44,499 bases of DNA from Synechocystis salina LEGE 00031 (lineage in GTDB: Bacteria; Cyanobacteriota; Cyanobacteriia; Cyanobacteriales; Microcystaceae): positions 1 to 44,499 of the forward strand of contig NZ_JADEVV010000034.1 of assembly GCF_015207985.1 (NCBI RefSeq). Reading direction: 5' to 3'. Position 1 is the first letter of the stretch; each line of letters begins with the position of its first letter. The notes under the pieces were generated by a model. The model made no database searches. It worked only from the letters and a program-made list of their open reading frames with translations, and had not been told where the DNA came from. Below, in pieces: positions 44,237 through 44,499 of this stretch. A program made the translations under genes and the position numbers.

Positions 44237-44499
44237 TCAATCCACGACGCCGAGGGGATGTTGACGGGGCACGCCGATCGCCCGGGGAAAATCATTGGGG
44301 GTAGGCTTTTCCTTGGTTAGATAGATGAAGTGTCGTTGGGCACCGCTCCAGGGGGTAACAACTGCCACCGTGGCACTGACTTTGCCGCCTAAGAGGGCAC
44401 TGGCCCGTTCTAACTGCTCCGCTTCCGCCGCTGACCATTGACCCCGGTAAAGCACCACTGTGCCCCCCACCTTCACCAAGGGGAGAGCATATGCCGCGC
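44237..44499 (-). CDS. rsmG: 16S rRNA (guanine-527-N7) methyltransferase RsmG, C-terminal end (partial)
   Basis: The minus-strand frame runs from the TGA at 44237 to the window edge, about 87 residues. It carries the RsmG-type C-terminus: [17 protein letters not shown], an acidic and Ala-rich helix ([17 protein letters not shown]), then [21 protein letters not shown] and a terminal [12 protein letters not shown], where the RxxG-x-P ending is diagnostic. RsmG (GidB) methylates G527 of 16S rRNA. The N-terminal catalytic part lies beyond the window. It is followed, on the same strand, by pilL-N. Confidence 0.85.
   Translation of the reverse strand, partial: AAYALPLVKVGGTVVLYRGQWSAAEAEQLERASALLGGKVSATVAVVTPWSGAQRHFIYLTKEKPTPNDFPRAIGVPRQHPLGVVD

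Overview
The window looks like chromosomal DNA of a unicellular cyanobacterium of the genus Synechocystis. Gene content and order match, from memory, the PCC 6803 chromosome: ycf66, kaiA3/kaiB3, hisB, the crtO-tocopherol cluster, thrS, rimO-crhR, pilB2, sufBCDS/sufR and pilL-N. The proteins are not identical to the PCC 6803 versions I remember; the tocopherol methyltransferase differs at many residues and at its N-terminus. A close relative such as PCC 6714 is therefore more likely. The palindrome GCGATCGC (HIP1) recurs throughout, including inside genes, which is typical of these genomes. I found no rRNA, tRNA, CRISPR array, insertion sequence or prophage.

Layout. 1-8.5 kb: partial ycf66, a CobW-type GTPase, an orphan DevA-like ABC ATPase, the KaiA3-KaiB3 pair of the non-standard clock, a SAM methyltransferase, a Uma2 protein, hisB, a second orphan ABC ATPase and a 57-residue CxxC protein. 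8.3-18.7 kb: ten minus-strand genes in a row, in order of transcription crtO, gamma-tocopherol methyltransferase, HPPD, aldehyde dehydrogenase, glycosyltransferase, DnaJ, O-methyltransferase, SulP transporter, potassium-channel-like protein and the CxxC protein. 18.9-29.7 kb: an Hsp70-like protein, thrS, hisH, argC, the crhR RNA helicase behind rimO, an OmpR-type regulator, rnhA and a small membrane protein. 29.7-33 kb: a PilB-like ATPase with degraded catalytic motifs, a 543-base gap and queD. 33.3-35.7 kb: gmhA, a GmhB-like phosphatase and a glycosyltransferase, a probable surface heptose pathway. 35.8-43.1 kb: an ArsA-like ATPase facing the sufBCDS operon, with its repressor sufR divergent and two SufR-type operators between them. 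43.1-44.5 kb: an isolated Hpt protein (N-terminal part of a split CheA) and the end of rsmG.

Functional themes: iron-sulfur assembly and its feedback control; tocopherol and ketocarotenoid (antioxidant) synthesis; a second circadian Kai module whose KaiC is not in this window; type IV pilus components in unusual form (PilB2, PilL-N); and cold/redox RNA handling (CrhR). The most interesting items are the chimeric KaiA3, the degraded PilB2 motor, the split Hpt protein, the ArsA-Hsp20-like fusion, the paired SufR sites and a dyad operator overlapping the response-regulator promoter. Most of these systems are already known in Synechocystis. I did not find a clearly new multi-gene system.
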